Shown here: piece after piece, positions 46,258 through 56,645 of the stretch
How the letters are laid out: each line of letters starts with the position of its first letter
Position numbering within the stretch: position 1 is the stretch's first letter
Source of the DNA: Sphingobium boeckii
GTDB taxonomy: Bacteria > Pseudomonadota > Alphaproteobacteria > Sphingomonadales > Sphingomonadaceae
DNA length: 64,000 nt
Assembly (NCBI RefSeq): GCF_014199215.1
Contig: NZ_JACIJC010000001.1
Span: 560,001-624,000 of the forward strand
Reading direction: 5' to 3'
Translations under genes and position numbers: made by a program
The notes under the pieces: generated by a model
The model's database searches: none
Told to the model about the DNA's origin: nothing
Seen by the model: the letters and a program-made list of their open reading frames with translations, nothing else

Positions 46258-47118
46258 ATGGCGCAAAGGCGCGGCGGCTGCTTTTTCTTCCTGCTGGTGA
46301 TCTTCATCGGCGCAGCGATGGTCGTTGAAGACGAAGCCCCTTCCAATAATTGGCAGGCCAATCCGCGGCGTCCGGACTTAGCACAGGGCCATGGCGCGCC
46401 GCTGCCCGGCGTGGAGCCTGTCCCGGAATCGCAGATATTTCCCGCCACGCTCCCCGAATTCGGCATCGCGGACAGAGGCCGCCCGCAGGATAGCCAGGGC
46501 ACTGGCTTTGCCGTGTCTCCGGATGGCATATGGCTCACGGCCGAGCATGTGGTGACCGGTTGCGATCGTGTGGGGCTGGCGACCGGGCCGAACAGTGCGG
46601 AGCGGGTGGGCCAGATCTTCGAAAGCCGGGTAAGCGATGCCGCGGCGATCGCGGGTGGCGCGCGCACCGCCACCACGCTGGCTCTCTCCCCCGTGATGCC
46701 GCGCGAGGGGGATGACGGTTATCACATGGGCTTTCCCTCCGGTCAGCCCGCGGTGGTGCACAGCCGCTTCATGGGGCGCGGCAATGCGGTGCATCCCGGT
46801 CGCAGCGAGCCCGTGCTGGCCTGGGCGGAGATCGAGCGGTTTCCGGATTTCGAACATGGCCTCGGCGGGATCAGCGGCGGGCCGACGCTGGACGTGCGCG
46901 GACGGGTGATCGGGATCAATTCGGCCGCGGGCGAACGGCGGGGCCGCGTGCTGACCACCGTGCCGGAAGCGGCGTCCGGCCTTTTGCAGGCGGCGCGCCT
47001 TCAAAGCGTCAGCCAACCACCGGGGCCGATCGCGAATGCCGCTGCTGCTGTGGCGCGGTTTCAGAATTTGATCGTGAGCGGTGCCATCCGGCAGGTCTAT
47101 TGCGACGTGAACGAATGA
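46258..47118 (+). CDS. Trypsin-like serine protease, membrane-anchored or exported
   Basis: 286 residues. One N-terminal helix (FFFLLVIFIGAAMVVE) acts as signal or anchor, so the domain faces the periplasm. The catalytic triad can be traced: His in LTAEHVVTGC, Asp in RVSDAAAIA and Ser in GGISGGPTLD, where most relatives have GNSGGP. The last 40 residues are helical. It is most like Do-type proteases lacking a PDZ domain. Cotranscribed with the DUF350 gene; DUF3297 follows. Confidence 0.8.
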   Translation: MAQRRGGCFFFLLVIFIGAAMVVEDEAPSNNWQANPRRPDLAQGHGAPLPGVEPVPESQIFPATLPEFGIADRGRPQDSQGTGFAVSPDGIWLTAEHVVTGCDRVGLATGPNSAERVGQIFESRVSDAAAIAGGARTATTLALSPVMPREGDDGYHMGFPSGQPAVVHSRFMGRGNAVHPGRSEPVLAWAEIERFPDFEHGLGGISGGPTLDVRGRVIGINSAAGERRGRVLTTVPEAASGLLQAARLQSVSQPPGPIANAAAAVARFQNLIVSGAIRQVYCDVNE

Positions 47119-47151
47119 GCGCTAGGCCGCGCGGCGAAACAGACATGTGAG

Positions 47152-47439
47152 ATGATGATGACCGACACCCCTCCCGACCGCTTGGCGATCGATCCCGACA
47201 GCCCGTTCCACGATGCGGATTTGCTCGCACGCGGCATCGGCATCCGCTTCAAAGGTGTCGTGAAGACCAATGTGGAGGAATATTGTCTCTCCGAAGGCTG
47301 GATCCGCGTTCAGGCCGGCAAGACGCTGGACCGCAAGGGCAAGCCGCTGACGCTCAAGCTGGCGGGGCCGGTGGAAGCGTGGTTCGAGGATGCGGCGGGT
47401 GAGAGCGCTGCCGAGGCTGAAAGCTCTAACGAGGACTAG
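47152..47439 (+). CDS. DUF3297 family protein
   Basis: 95 residues. Matches DUF3297 along its length: PDRLAIDPDSPFHDADLLARG (two blocks), GIRFKGVVKTNVEEYC, EGWIRVQAGKTLDRKG and KLAGPVEAWFE; the last 15 residues are acidic. Start could be any of three ATG-type codons at 47152-47158. The family has no known function and is widespread in Gram-negative bacteria. It is the last gene before the 73-bp palindrome. Confidence 0.9.
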   Translation: MMMTDTPPDRLAIDPDSPFHDADLLARGIGIRFKGVVKTNVEEYCLSEGWIRVQAGKTLDRKGKPLTLKLAGPVEAWFEDAAGESAAEAESSNED

Positions 47440-47447
47440 CCCAAACG

Positions 47448-47520
47448 CCGTTTGTCCCGAGCGCAGTCGAGGGACGTGGTGACAGTTCCCACGTCCCTCG
47501 ACTGCGCTCGGGACAAACGG
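47448..47520. repeat. 73-bp inverted-repeat element, copy 1
   Basis: Two perfect 31-base arms (47448-47478 and 47490-47520) starting CCGTTTGTCCCGAGCGCAG, with an 11-base centre. The whole element recurs in opposite orientation at 63774-63846 with 71 of 73 positions the same. It starts 9 bases after the DUF3297 stop and faces the CHAP gene stop at 47543, so it may also be a bidirectional transcript end. Confidence 0.95.
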
Positions 47521-47542
47521 GATTAATCTGACTGCGGGTAAC

Positions 47543-48079
47543 TTACTTCCGCAGCAGCGTGGCGTGCGATCCCGCGCCGCCGCCAGCCGAAGCGATCAGC
47601 AGCGGCTTTTCCTGTTCCGGCTGATCGGCATAGATGAAGCCGTAAAGCGGATAGCTGGTCATGCCCAGATCGCCGATCGGGCCGTACCAGACCTTCACCT
47701 GGCTCCAGTCGCCCGCTGCAGACACGTCGATCGCGCGCACGTCGCGTTCGATCTGCCCGCCGCGCGACCAATTCGCGTGGGTGAGCAGCACTTCGCGGTC
47801 CGAAACGATCTGGCTGACCATCGCGACATGGCCGACGCGCATCTTGGCGTGTGCCTTGAAGGCCATCACGGCCCCGATCTTGGGCGTGGTGCCGCGCGCA
47901 TAATGGCCATCGGCCTGGCCCCACCAGGTATTCGCATTGCCACGAATCTGAATGCCGGAGATTTCGCGCGCATAGGGCGCGCACTGCCAATATTGGGCGG
48001 CTGCAGGGGCCATCGATGCGAACATCATGCCCAGCGCCATGATCGAGCCGAAAATGGCTCGCGTAACCCGAATTGTCAT
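47543..48079 (-). CDS. Exported CHAP-domain amidase/peptidase
   Basis: 178 residues from ATG 48079 (MTIRVTRAIFG), which has GGGGA 6 bases upstream; an open frame to 48130 is unlikely. A signal peptide with an APAAAQ cleavage region precedes a CHAP domain with catalytic Cys in YWQCAPYAREIS and His in VGHVAMVSQ, plus a THANWS block. CHAP enzymes cleave peptidoglycan amide or peptide bonds. Probably a secreted cell-wall hydrolase. The C-terminal tail (YADQPEQEKPLL onward) is low in complexity. Confidence 0.88.
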   Translation of the reverse strand: MTIRVTRAIFGSIMALGMMFASMAPAAAQYWQCAPYAREISGIQIRGNANTWWGQADGHYARGTTPKIGAVMAFKAHAKMRVGHVAMVSQIVSDREVLLTHANWSRGGQIERDVRAIDVSAAGDWSQVKVWYGPIGDLGMTSYPLYGFIYADQPEQEKPLLIASAGGGAGSHATLLRK

Positions 48080-48216
48080 GAAATTCCCCGTGCGACCGTT
48101 CAACCTGTCTAAGCTGCTGCATCGCAGCATGGGAAGGGCGTCACGTTAACAACGGTTCATCTATGCGATGATCCGTTGGGAGTCCGGGGTGAGGCGCTTC
48201 TAACGCGTGATGGCGC

Positions 48217-50130
48217 TCATGGGTTCCATCCCAAAGTCTTATCCACCGTGGTCGCGGTCACAGAATGATAGCCCGGCCGCGCCTTGGTATAGATGCTTTT
48301 GGCCAGCGGCATTCCCCATGGGCCTTGCGCCTGCAGCGCCTTGAACAGCGGATCGACGAACTTGCGGCGGCCCATGCTGGTCAAAAACTGATCGGCGGAC
48401 GCGGCGGCGGGCGGATAGCGATTGCCGATCGCCAGCATCAGCCAGGCGAAGCGGATCTCGCTATTGCCGGAGGATGAGAGTTTCCACGCGATATCCAATT
48501 CCGCCAGCTTGGGCGCTGGCAGCGTGCGTGGCAGCGTGTTGAGGAAGCGCTGATATTGCTGCGTAGACCAGGCTTGATTGGGGATCGCGCTGGCAGAACC
48601 ACCGCCGGCAAATGCCTTTGCGGCGGCATCGACCTGCACGAAAGCCGAAGATGTCACATGCACCGCATTCTTGGGCAGACCAGGCTGATAAACCCAGGCG
48701 TCGAGCCCGATCTTGTCCTCAAGCGCCTTGTCACCCTTGAACAGATGCGCGCGCATGTCCGCCAGCAACCCCGCGCTGGTCTGCGGCTGGAAGGCGAAGC
48801 GATCGAAATAGCTGCGCAGATAGGCATCCCAGCGTTCGCGGCCCACGGCCTGTTCGATCGTGCGGAGGAAAACCGCGCCCTTTTCATAGGCGATGTCGGT
48901 CATGCCATCATCGGGATCGCGGCCCTTCAGGTCCAGATGCAGCCGCGAATCCGGCGCACCCCAGCCGCCCGCATCGGTGGCGGCGGTCTGCATGTCGCTC
49001 CAGCCGAGATCGGCGAGCATGGCCGCGCGTTCCTTGCCTTCCATCGCCTCCATGATCCGGTTTTCGAAATAGACGGTGAAGCCCTCGTTCAGCCAGAAAT
49101 CATTCCATGTCGCGTTGGTCACCAGATTGCCCGACCAGCTATGCGCCAGTTCGTGCGCGATCAGGCTGACGAGCGATTTATCCCCGGCGAGCACGGTGGG
49201 CGTCACGAAGGTGAGCCGTGGATTCTCCATCCCGCCGAAGGGGAAGCTGGGTGGCAGGACGAGCAGATCATAGCGGCCCCAGCGATAGGGGCCGTAAAGC
49301 GATTCCGCGGTGCTGACGAATGTCTCCAGATTGGCGAATTCCGCTGCGCTCTTCTCCAGCATCGAAGGTTCGGTCCACACGCCGGTGCGCGGGCCGATCT
49401 TCTTGAATGCCAGATCGCCCACCGCAATCGCGATCAGGTAGGGGGCGACAGGCTTGTCTTCCTTGAAGCGGAAGATGCGCCCGCCGTCGCTTTCCTCGCC
49501 ATCGGGGGTGAGCATTTCCGCGCTCATCACGGCTTTCAGTTCCTCCGGCACGGTGATCGTCGCGTCCCAGGTCTGGCGGATGCCGGGGCTGTCCTGCGTT
49601 GGGATCCAGGTGCGGTTGAGCGTCGCCTGGCCCTGGCTGAAAAGATAGGGCGATGTCTTGCCCGCGGTCTGCGCCGGGCTCAGCCATTGCAGCGCCGCCG
49701 CACCCGGGGCGGAGGCATAATGCACCACGATATGCTGCGTCCCGCCAAGTTGCACGGTCAGCGGCGCGCCCAGGATCGGATCAGCCTTGCCGATCGCGAA
49801 GGGCAATTGGCGGCCTTCCTTGTCGGTCACCTGGCTGACGACGAGCCCCTTGTCGTCGAGCACCACCTGCTTGGCATCCTTCGCCACGTCGAGATCGAGC
49901 GCGGCGGTGCCCTCCATGATCTTCCTGTCGAAATCGACCGTCAGATCGAGCGAGACATGGCGCACCCGCGCTTCCTGCGGCCTGGCATAGCTGTGCAGAT
50001 CTTGCGCTTCATCGCTGATCAGCACCGTGGAGGTCTGCGGCGCTGATGTGTTCTGCTCCTGCTTGGGGCCGCCGCAGGCGGCAAGCGTGCAGCACAGCAG
50101 GGCGGGGGCGAAAAGGGAGCGGAGTTTCAT
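48217..50130 (-). CDS. M1-family zinc aminopeptidase (leukotriene A4 hydrolase-like), lipoprotein
   Basis: 637 residues. Lipoprotein-type signal LLCCTLAACGG. The N-terminal beta domain is followed by the exopeptidase motif GGMEN and the zinc site HELAH with the third ligand Glu in FWLNEGFT, 18 residues later. The C-terminal helical domain matches the LTA4H-like armadillo region (WKLSSSGNSEIRFAWL, FLTSMGRRKFVDPLF). It removes N-terminal residues from peptides in the periplasm or at the outer membrane. Monocistronic; faces the CHAP gene at its head. Confidence 0.95.
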   Translation of the reverse strand: MKLRSLFAPALLCCTLAACGGPKQEQNTSAPQTSTVLISDEAQDLHSYARPQEARVRHVSLDLTVDFDRKIMEGTAALDLDVAKDAKQVVLDDKGLVVSQVTDKEGRQLPFAIGKADPILGAPLTVQLGGTQHIVVHYASAPGAAALQWLSPAQTAGKTSPYLFSQGQATLNRTWIPTQDSPGIRQTWDATITVPEELKAVMSAEMLTPDGEESDGGRIFRFKEDKPVAPYLIAIAVGDLAFKKIGPRTGVWTEPSMLEKSAAEFANLETFVSTAESLYGPYRWGRYDLLVLPPSFPFGGMENPRLTFVTPTVLAGDKSLVSLIAHELAHSWSGNLVTNATWNDFWLNEGFTVYFENRIMEAMEGKERAAMLADLGWSDMQTAATDAGGWGAPDSRLHLDLKGRDPDDGMTDIAYEKGAVFLRTIEQAVGRERWDAYLRSYFDRFAFQPQTSAGLLADMRAHLFKGDKALEDKIGLDAWVYQPGLPKNAVHVTSSAFVQVDAAAKAFAGGGSASAIPNQAWSTQQYQRFLNTLPRTLPAPKLAELDIAWKLSSSGNSEIRFAWLMLAIGNRYPPAAASADQFLTSMGRRKFVDPLFKALQAQGPWGMPLAKSIYTKARPGYHSVTATTVDKTLGWNP

Positions 50131-50262
50131 GCGGTTGCGGCCCGTATAGCGTCGCGCCCCTATGCGGGCGTCTCAAGGATAGGCCGGAAACTAGAGCAGG
50201 ATCGCGGGGGAGGGAAGGGCAGCGCACATCCGTCTGCCCATCCGCCCCCTCGCATCAGCGGA

Positions 50263-50982
50263 TTATGTCCGCGCTTTCTGACCAAACAGCATGGCGCGGG
50301 CCTTTTTTGCCTCTTCGGTATCGGCTTCCAGCGGCTTGCGAAGATCTTCGCCAACGGCTTTGCCGTTCGCAAAGCCCGCGCGGGTGCCGCAGCGATCGAT
50401 CCAGGCCGCCACGTTGGGAAAATCGGCAATGTCCTGACCGAAGCGCTCCGCCGAAATCGCCCAGGGCCAGATCGCGAAATCGGCAATGGAAAGATCGCCC
50501 GCCACGAAATCCCGATCTGCCAGACGCTTGTCCAGCACGCCGAACAGACGGTTCATCTCATTGGTGTAGCGATTCCTGCCATAAACCAGTTTCTCGTCAT
50601 CGGGCTCGATCGCGGGCGCATAATGACGGAAATGATTGGCCTGCCCCGCCATCGGGCCAAAGCCGCCCATCTGCCACATCAGCCAGCTTTCGACCTCCGC
50701 CTGATCGCGCGCATCCTTGCCGCCGAAAAGCCCGGTCTTGCGCGCCAGATATTGCAGGATCGCACCGCTTTCGAAGATGGAGATGGGCTGTCCCCCCGGT
50801 CCATCGGAATCGACCAACGCGGGCATCCGGTTGTTCGGGCTGATCTTGAGGAAATCGGGTTGGAACTGTTCGCCGGCCCCGATATTTACCGGGTGAACGG
50901 TATAGGGCAGGCCCATTTCCTCCAGGGCGATCGTGATCTTGTGGCCATTGGGCGTGGGCCAATAATAAAGGTCGATCGACAT
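50263..50982 (-). CDS. Glutathione S-transferase family protein (YfcG/Ure2-like)
   Basis: 239 residues. Thioredoxin-like N-terminal domain (LYYWPTPNGHKITIALEEMG, cis-Pro in NNRMPALVD, and IFESGAIL) and an all-helical C-terminal domain with DFVAGDLSIADFAIWPW. This is the nu-class (YfcG/YghU) type, with disulfide-bond reductase or transferase activity on glutathione adducts. It is divergent from the MOSC gene with 65 bases between starts. Confidence 0.93.
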   Translation of the reverse strand: MSIDLYYWPTPNGHKITIALEEMGLPYTVHPVNIGAGEQFQPDFLKISPNNRMPALVDSDGPGGQPISIFESGAILQYLARKTGLFGGKDARDQAEVESWLMWQMGGFGPMAGQANHFRHYAPAIEPDDEKLVYGRNRYTNEMNRLFGVLDKRLADRDFVAGDLSIADFAIWPWAISAERFGQDIADFPNVAAWIDRCGTRAGFANGKAVGEDLRKPLEADTEEAKKARAMLFGQKART

Positions 50983-51047
50983 GGGGACTCCTTCTGCGCG
51001 AAGGCTAGGATATAGGTCATGTCGAGGGACATGCTAAGGGGGCGACC

Positions 51048-51698
51048 ATGGCTTTTACGATCGATGCGGTGCTGACCGGCAAAGCTGTCCGCTATACGGA
51101 TACGGGCGAGCGCAGCGCGATTGCCAAGACGCCCATCGATGACGCGCTGGCTGTCGGTTTTCTGGGGCTGGAGGGGGATGAGCAGGCTGATCTGAGCGTG
51201 CATGGCGGTTCGGATAAGGCGATCCATCATTATCCGCGCGATCATTATGGTTTCTGGCAGGAAGCGCTCGATGGCCACGCCCTGCTCGGCGCGCCCGGCG
51301 CGTTCGGAGAGAATATCTCGACGCTGGGCATGAGCGAGGATGAGATGTGCATTGGCGATCGCTTCCGGCTGGGCACCGCCTTGGTCGAGATCAGCCAGGG
51401 CCGCCAGCCTTGCTGGAAGCTGGGCCACCGTTTCGATATCGCCAAAGTGCCCGCGATGGTCGTGCAGACGCGGCGGAGCGGCTGGTATTATCGCGTGATC
51501 GCGCCTGGCGCGGTCGCGGCGGGCGACACGCTTGATCTGGTCGAACGGCGCTATCCCGAATGGAGCGTGTCACGGGTCTTCGCCCTGCTGATCGGCGGCG
51601 GCGCCAAGAAAGACCCCGCCGCCACCCGCGCCCTTGCAACGCTACCGCCGCTGGCGGAGACGTGGAAGGCGAGGGCGGGGAAATTGGTGGGAAGCTGA
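51048..51698 (+). CDS. MOSC domain protein (YiiM-like)
   Basis: 216 residues. The MOSC core is present: GDEQADLSVHGGSDKAIHHY (split), the FGENIST turn, IGDRFRLG, and the sulfur-binding cysteine in QGRQPCWKLG. A 3-alpha domain follows (YPEWSVSRVFALLIG). YiiM-like proteins move sulfur or reduce N-hydroxylated bases using molybdopterin. Single gene between the GST and VapC. Confidence 0.9.
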   Translation: MAFTIDAVLTGKAVRYTDTGERSAIAKTPIDDALAVGFLGLEGDEQADLSVHGGSDKAIHHYPRDHYGFWQEALDGHALLGAPGAFGENISTLGMSEDEMCIGDRFRLGTALVEISQGRQPCWKLGHRFDIAKVPAMVVQTRRSGWYYRVIAPGAVAAGDTLDLVERRYPEWSVSRVFALLIGGGAKKDPAATRALATLPPLAETWKARAGKLVGS

Positions 51699-51703
51699 CG
51701 GCC

Positions 51704-52126
51704 CTAAATCAGATGCGCCGTTACGCCGATTGAAGTCGCAGCCTGCGCCTGCAATTTGTCCAGCGTGACAAGCTCTGCCGCCGCTTCACGCGCAACAGCC
51801 AGATGGAGCGCATCGCCTGCCCTAAGGCCGCTTTCTTGCCGATCGACGATCCTGGCGGCATTTTCGAAATGAACGCGCGTCAGCGGCATAAGGCGGAGCG
51901 CGCCGCCCAACAGCGCGAAAAATGCAGTCAGCGCAGCCGCGCGGTGGACGTCCTCGATCTGGCCGGTGCGCAGCTTGATCGAAAGGGCCGAGGAAAATTC
52001 GGTTACCGTCCAGTCGCTGGTCGCAAGGCTGGATGGGTGCGCGGATAACCAGCTTTCCACCTCATTGGATTGAACCTCCGGCGTCAGCAGCGCCACCAGG
52101 ACCGACGTATCCAGATAATGCGTCAA
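51704..52126 (-). CDS. vapC: PIN-domain ribonuclease toxin (VapC-type)
   Basis: 140 residues. The four acidic residues of the PIN site are seen: Asp5 with Thr and Ser in LDTS, Glu in TEFSSAL, Asp in GDALHLA and Asp in TLDKL. VapC toxins cut tRNA or rRNA when freed from their antitoxin. Its start overlaps the antitoxin stop by 4 bases, the normal VapBC arrangement. Confidence 0.93.
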   Translation of the reverse strand: MTHYLDTSVLVALLTPEVQSNEVESWLSAHPSSLATSDWTVTEFSSALSIKLRTGQIEDVHRAAALTAFFALLGGALRLMPLTRVHFENAARIVDRQESGLRAGDALHLAVAREAAAELVTLDKLQAQAATSIGVTAHLI

Positions 52127-52365
52127 TAGCGCTCGCCATCGCGGACAGTGCGCATGAAATCGCCCGCGGATACCGGCTGCACCGGCATGGTGTCCCTTAG
52201 CTGGCGCAAGGCGACGAAGTCGATCGGATCACGCACGCCCTCTATGGGAACCAGCCGGGCCACAGGCCTTCCGCGCCGTGTGATGACAAGCTGTTCGCCC
52301 GCCTCCACGCGATCGACAAGTCCGCTCAAATGCGCCTTGGCATCGGCGAGAGAAATGCTACCCAT
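52123..52365 (-). CDS. vapB: Phd/VapB-type antitoxin
   Basis: 80 residues, prevent-host-death family: N-terminal SLADAKAHLSGLVDRV and the beta-strand block ITRRGRPVARLVP, which together bind DNA as a dimer; the C-terminal part neutralises the toxin. It is first in the operon and so is expected to autoregulate it. The ATG at 52365 is 61 bases from the stop of the FadJ-type gene at 52427. Confidence 0.93.
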   Translation of the reverse strand: MGSISLADAKAHLSGLVDRVEAGEQLVITRRGRPVARLVPIEGVRDPIDFVALRQLRDTMPVQPVSAGDFMRTVRDGERY

Positions 52366-52426
52366 AACGCCTCCTGACCAATTACATGGTCATGTAGCAC
52401 GTCCCTCGTCTCGCTGCAATCCAGCC

Positions 52427-54448
52427 TCAGTTGAACCGCCCCTTCGTCGCTGCCTTTTCCTTCAGCAGTGGCGCGATATCGAAGCCGTGTTTTTCCAGGC
52501 CCGCGACGATCTTGTCATTGCCTTCCAGGTCCGCCCAGAACATCGGGCCGCCGCGGTAGATCGGCCAGCCGTAACCGTAGATCCACACCACATCGATATC
52601 CGACGCGCGCTGCGCCATCTTTTCTTCCAGGATCAGCGCGCCTTCGTTGACCATCGTATAAAGCGTGCGTTCGATGATTTCCTGATCGCTGATCTCGCGC
52701 TTCACCGCGCCAGCCTTGGCCGAGAAGTCGTCGATGATCGCCTGCACCTCGGGACTGGGCGAAGGATTGCGCTTTTCATCATAATCATAAAAGCCCTTGC
52801 CGGTCTTCTGGCCCCAGCGGCCAACCGCGCACAGCGCATCGCGGACATTCTCGATTCTGGACGGATCGCGATGCCAGCCGATATCCACGCCCGCCAGATC
52901 GCTCATCTGGAACGGCCCCATGGGCATACCGAAATCCATATGGACCTTGTCGATCTGCTGTGGCGTCGCGCCTTCCATCAGCAGTTTCATGGCCTCGATC
53001 TGGCGCGGCTTGAGCATCCGATTGCCGATAAAGCCGTCACACACACCCGCGACGACCGCAACTTTCTTGATCTTCTTGGCGACCGCCATGGCCGTGGCGA
53101 GCACATCATCCGCGGTCTTCGCGCCGCGCACCACTTCGAGCAATTTCATCACATTGGCAGGCGAGAAGAAGTGCAGGCCGAGCACATCCTGCGGCCGGCT
53201 GGTGGCGGCGGCGATCTCGTTTACGTCGAGATAGCTGGTGTTGGACGCGAGGATCGCGCCGGGTTTGGCGATGGTGTCGAGCTTGCCGAACACCTCTTTC
53301 TTCACGTCCATATTCTCGAAAATGGCTTCGATGATCAGGTCGCAATCGGCCAGATCTTCGATGTTCAGCGTGGGCGTGAGCAGGCCCATCGCCTGTTCCA
53401 CGGCTTCGGGCTTGATCCGGCCCTTGGCGGCGCTGGCTTCGTAATTCTTGCGGACCACGCCGGTGCCGCGATCGAGCGCGGCCTGCTCCTGCTCCACGAT
53501 GGTCACCGGTATGCCGGCACTGAGGAAATTCATCGAAATGCCGCCGCCCATCGTGCCCGCGCCGATCACGCCGACCTTCCTGATGTCGCGCAGCGTGATG
53601 CCCTCGGCGATCCCGTCGATCTTGCTGGCCTTGCGTTCGGCGAAGAAGATGTGCCGCTGTGCCGCCGATTGCGCCCCGAACATCAGCTTGGTGAATTGTT
53701 CGCGCTCGAACGCCATGCCTTCGGCGAACGGCAGGCGGGTGGCGGCCTCGACGCAGGCGATGTTGGCGGCGGGCGCTTCAAAGCCGCGAAATTTCTTCGC
53801 ATTCGCCTTGGCGAATGCCTCGATCGACGCCGGATCGCCCTTGACGGGCATCTCGCTCGACTTGCGCGGCCCCCTGGAGATCGCGTCCTGCGCAAAGGCG
53901 ATGGCATCGGCTGCCAGCGTGTCGTCACCCGCGATCTTGTCGACCAGGCCGAGCGCTTCGGCCTTGGCGGCGCTGATCGGTGTGCCGGTGGCGCACATCT
54001 CGACGGCGGCTTCGATCCCCGCCACGCGCGGCAGACGCTGCGTGCCGCCCGCACCGGGCAAGAGGCCGAGCTTCACTTCGGGCACGCCAAGCTGCGCGGA
54101 GGCGACCGCGACACGGTAATGACAGGCGAGCGCGGTTTCGAGCCCACCGCCGAGCGCCGTGCCATGGATCGCGGCGACCACTGGCTTGGGGCAATTCTCG
54201 ATGAAATCGACCAATTCGGGCAACCAGGGATCGACCGGCGGCTTGCCGAATTCGGTGATATCCGCGCCCGCAAAGAAGGTGCGTCCATCGCAGCGGATGA
54301 CAACCGCTTTCACGCTGTCATCGTCCATCGCTTGCTGAATGCCGGCCTGCAGACCGATGCGCACGGCAGCGCCCAGCGCATTGACCGGGGGATTGTTCGA
54401 AATGATGACGAGCACGTCGCCCTGGCGTTCGGTGGTGACTACAGACAT
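52427..54448 (-). CDS. fadJ: Multifunctional enoyl-CoA hydratase / 3-hydroxyacyl-CoA dehydrogenase (FadJ/FadB-type)
   Basis: 673 residues. N-terminal crotonase domain ([22 protein letters not shown] in two parts, with the catalytic glutamate region [14 protein letters not shown]), then an NAD-binding domain ([12 protein letters not shown]) with [15 protein letters not shown], then two C-terminal 3HCDH domains. It performs steps two and three of beta-oxidation. It is the last gene of a minus-strand catabolic set, with 16 bases separating it from the esterase. Shorter than E. coli FadJ (714 residues) at the N-terminus and without an obvious isomerase. FadJ versus FadN-type cannot be settled by eye. 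Confidence 0.95.
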   Translation of the reverse strand: MSVVTTERQGDVLVIISNNPPVNALGAAVRIGLQAGIQQAMDDDSVKAVVIRCDGRTFFAGADITEFGKPPVDPWLPELVDFIENCPKPVVAAIHGTALGGGLETALACHYRVAVASAQLGVPEVKLGLLPGAGGTQRLPRVAGIEAAVEMCATGTPISAAKAEALGLVDKIAGDDTLAADAIAFAQDAISRGPRKSSEMPVKGDPASIEAFAKANAKKFRGFEAPAANIACVEAATRLPFAEGMAFEREQFTKLMFGAQSAAQRHIFFAERKASKIDGIAEGITLRDIRKVGVIGAGTMGGGISMNFLSAGIPVTIVEQEQAALDRGTGVVRKNYEASAAKGRIKPEAVEQAMGLLTPTLNIEDLADCDLIIEAIFENMDVKKEVFGKLDTIAKPGAILASNTSYLDVNEIAAATSRPQDVLGLHFFSPANVMKLLEVVRGAKTADDVLATAMAVAKKIKKVAVVAGVCDGFIGNRMLKPRQIEAMKLLMEGATPQQIDKVHMDFGMPMGPFQMSDLAGVDIGWHRDPSRIENVRDALCAVGRWGQKTGKGFYDYDEKRNPSPSPEVQAIIDDFSAKAGAVKREISDQEIIERTLYTMVNEGALILEEKMAQRASDIDVVWIYGYGWPIYRGGPMFWADLEGNDKIVAGLEKHGFDIAPLLKEKAATKGRFN

Positions 54449-54464
54449 TGTCTCTTCTCCTGAT

Positions 54465-55688
54465 TCAATCGGCCAAGGCCGCGTAAAGCATCGTCTTGAT
54501 TTCCCGCCGCACCGGATAGGTGCTGGAAGGCATAAGCTGGGTCATGAACAGCATGATGATCTCTTCATGGGGATCGACGAAAAAGGCGGTGGAAAACATG
54601 CCGCCCCAATAGAAATCGCCAATGGACCCCGGGATCATGGTCGCCGCGGAATCGATCGTTGTGGCGAAACCGAGACCGAAGCCCGCGCCCGCATTCTCCG
54701 CTTCGCTGAACAGCGCGGTGGAATGTTGCGTCAGATCACCGCCGCCGGGCAGATGGTTCGCGGTCATCAGGTCGAGCGTCTTGCGGCTGAGGATCCGCGC
54801 ACCATCCAGTTCGCCCTCGTTCAGCAGCATCCGGCAGAAGCGATGATAATCACTCAATGTGGAGGCCATGCCGCCGCCACCCGAGAGCTGTTGCGGTTTT
54901 TTCGCCCAGGCGGTGGTGGCGCCGGGATCCCACAATTTCATCTTCGCGACCGGATCGAAAACCTGGCAATCGGGCACGCGCGCGATCTTGCTGTCCGGAA
55001 TCTGGAAATGCGTGTCGTCCATGCCCAGCGGGCGGGTGATCCGCGCGGCGATCACCTCGTCCAGCGGCGTGCCTTCGATGCGCTGGATCACGGCACCAAG
55101 GATATCAGTGGCGATCGAATAATTCCAGGAACTGCCGGGATCGAATTGCAGCGGAATATACGCGAGCAGCGCGATCAGCTCTTCCAGATCGGGGCCACTG
55201 AACGCTTCCAGTCTGGCCTTGCGATAGGCCGCGTCGATCGGCGTGCGCTCCTGAAAACTATAGGTGAAGCCCGCGGTGTGCCGCAGCAGATCGATCATCC
55301 GCATCGGCTGGGTGCAGGGGCGGCTGACGAACGGTGTATTGCCGCCGCCCGCCACGAACACGCCCAATTTGTTCCATTCGGGAATGATCTTCGTGACCGG
55401 ATCGGACAGCGCGATCTTGCCCTCTTCCACCAACTGCATGAACGCCACCGAGGTGATCGGCTTGGTCATGGAGGCGATGCGGAAAATGGCGTCTTGCTTA
55501 AGCGCTTCGCCGGGCCGCGCTTCGCCCTGCACCGAAAGATGCGCGATCTCGTCACCCCGCCCGATGAGCACAGCGGCATGGGGCAGTAGGCCGGGATCGA
55601 GATATTTCGCCTTCAGATGCGCCGGGATGCGGGCCAGTCGCTCGGGCGAAAAGCCGAGCTCCGCGGGGTCGGAGACGGTGAGAGTCAT
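54465..55688 (-). CDS. Serine hydrolase, beta-lactamase-like (family VIII esterase type)
   Basis: 407 residues from ATG 55688, with GGAG 7 bases upstream; an open frame to 55856 is not needed. Class C beta-lactamase-like fold: the SxxK motif SMTK near residue 95, a YSI tyrosine motif in WNYSIATD and an [10 protein letters not shown] block. Family VIII carboxylesterases such as EstB have this pattern. It may free an acid from an ester or lactone before CoA activation, fitting the neighbouring acyl-CoA genes. Confidence 0.88.
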   Translation of the reverse strand: MTLTVSDPAELGFSPERLARIPAHLKAKYLDPGLLPHAAVLIGRGDEIAHLSVQGEARPGEALKQDAIFRIASMTKPITSVAFMQLVEEGKIALSDPVTKIIPEWNKLGVFVAGGGNTPFVSRPCTQPMRMIDLLRHTAGFTYSFQERTPIDAAYRKARLEAFSGPDLEELIALLAYIPLQFDPGSSWNYSIATDILGAVIQRIEGTPLDEVIAARITRPLGMDDTHFQIPDSKIARVPDCQVFDPVAKMKLWDPGATTAWAKKPQQLSGGGGMASTLSDYHRFCRMLLNEGELDGARILSRKTLDLMTANHLPGGGDLTQHSTALFSEAENAGAGFGLGFATTIDSAATMIPGSIGDFYWGGMFSTAFFVDPHEEIIMLFMTQLMPSSTYPVRREIKTMLYAALAD

Positions 55689-55702
55689 CTCAAAACTCCG
55701 TT

Positions 55703-55762
55703 CGTGTCGAGCAAAGTCGAGACACCTCTGGTCGCAATGTCCTTCGTTCGGGACAAACGGGC
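55703..55762. repeat. Degenerate member of the CCGTTTGTCCC palindrome family
   Basis: On the minus strand it starts CCCGTTTGTCCCGA and ends TCGACTTTGCTCGACACGAACGG-like (55703 side), with TGTCGAG/CTCGACA arms partly paired. It lies between the SDR stop and the esterase start. Confidence 0.5.
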
Positions 55763-55773
55763 GTGGGGAGAAA

Positions 55774-56577
<804 letters not shown>

Positions 56578-56645
56578 GTCCACATCCTCAGATTGTCTGG
56601 CCGCCATCGATAGCGATGGTCCGCCCGGTAAGGAAGGTCGATGCG

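Noticed and set aside
51704-52365. VapBC as part of a mobile island
   Set aside because: No integrase, transposase, attachment repeat or composition change is seen around it; it looks like an ordinary chromosomal toxin-antitoxin pair.
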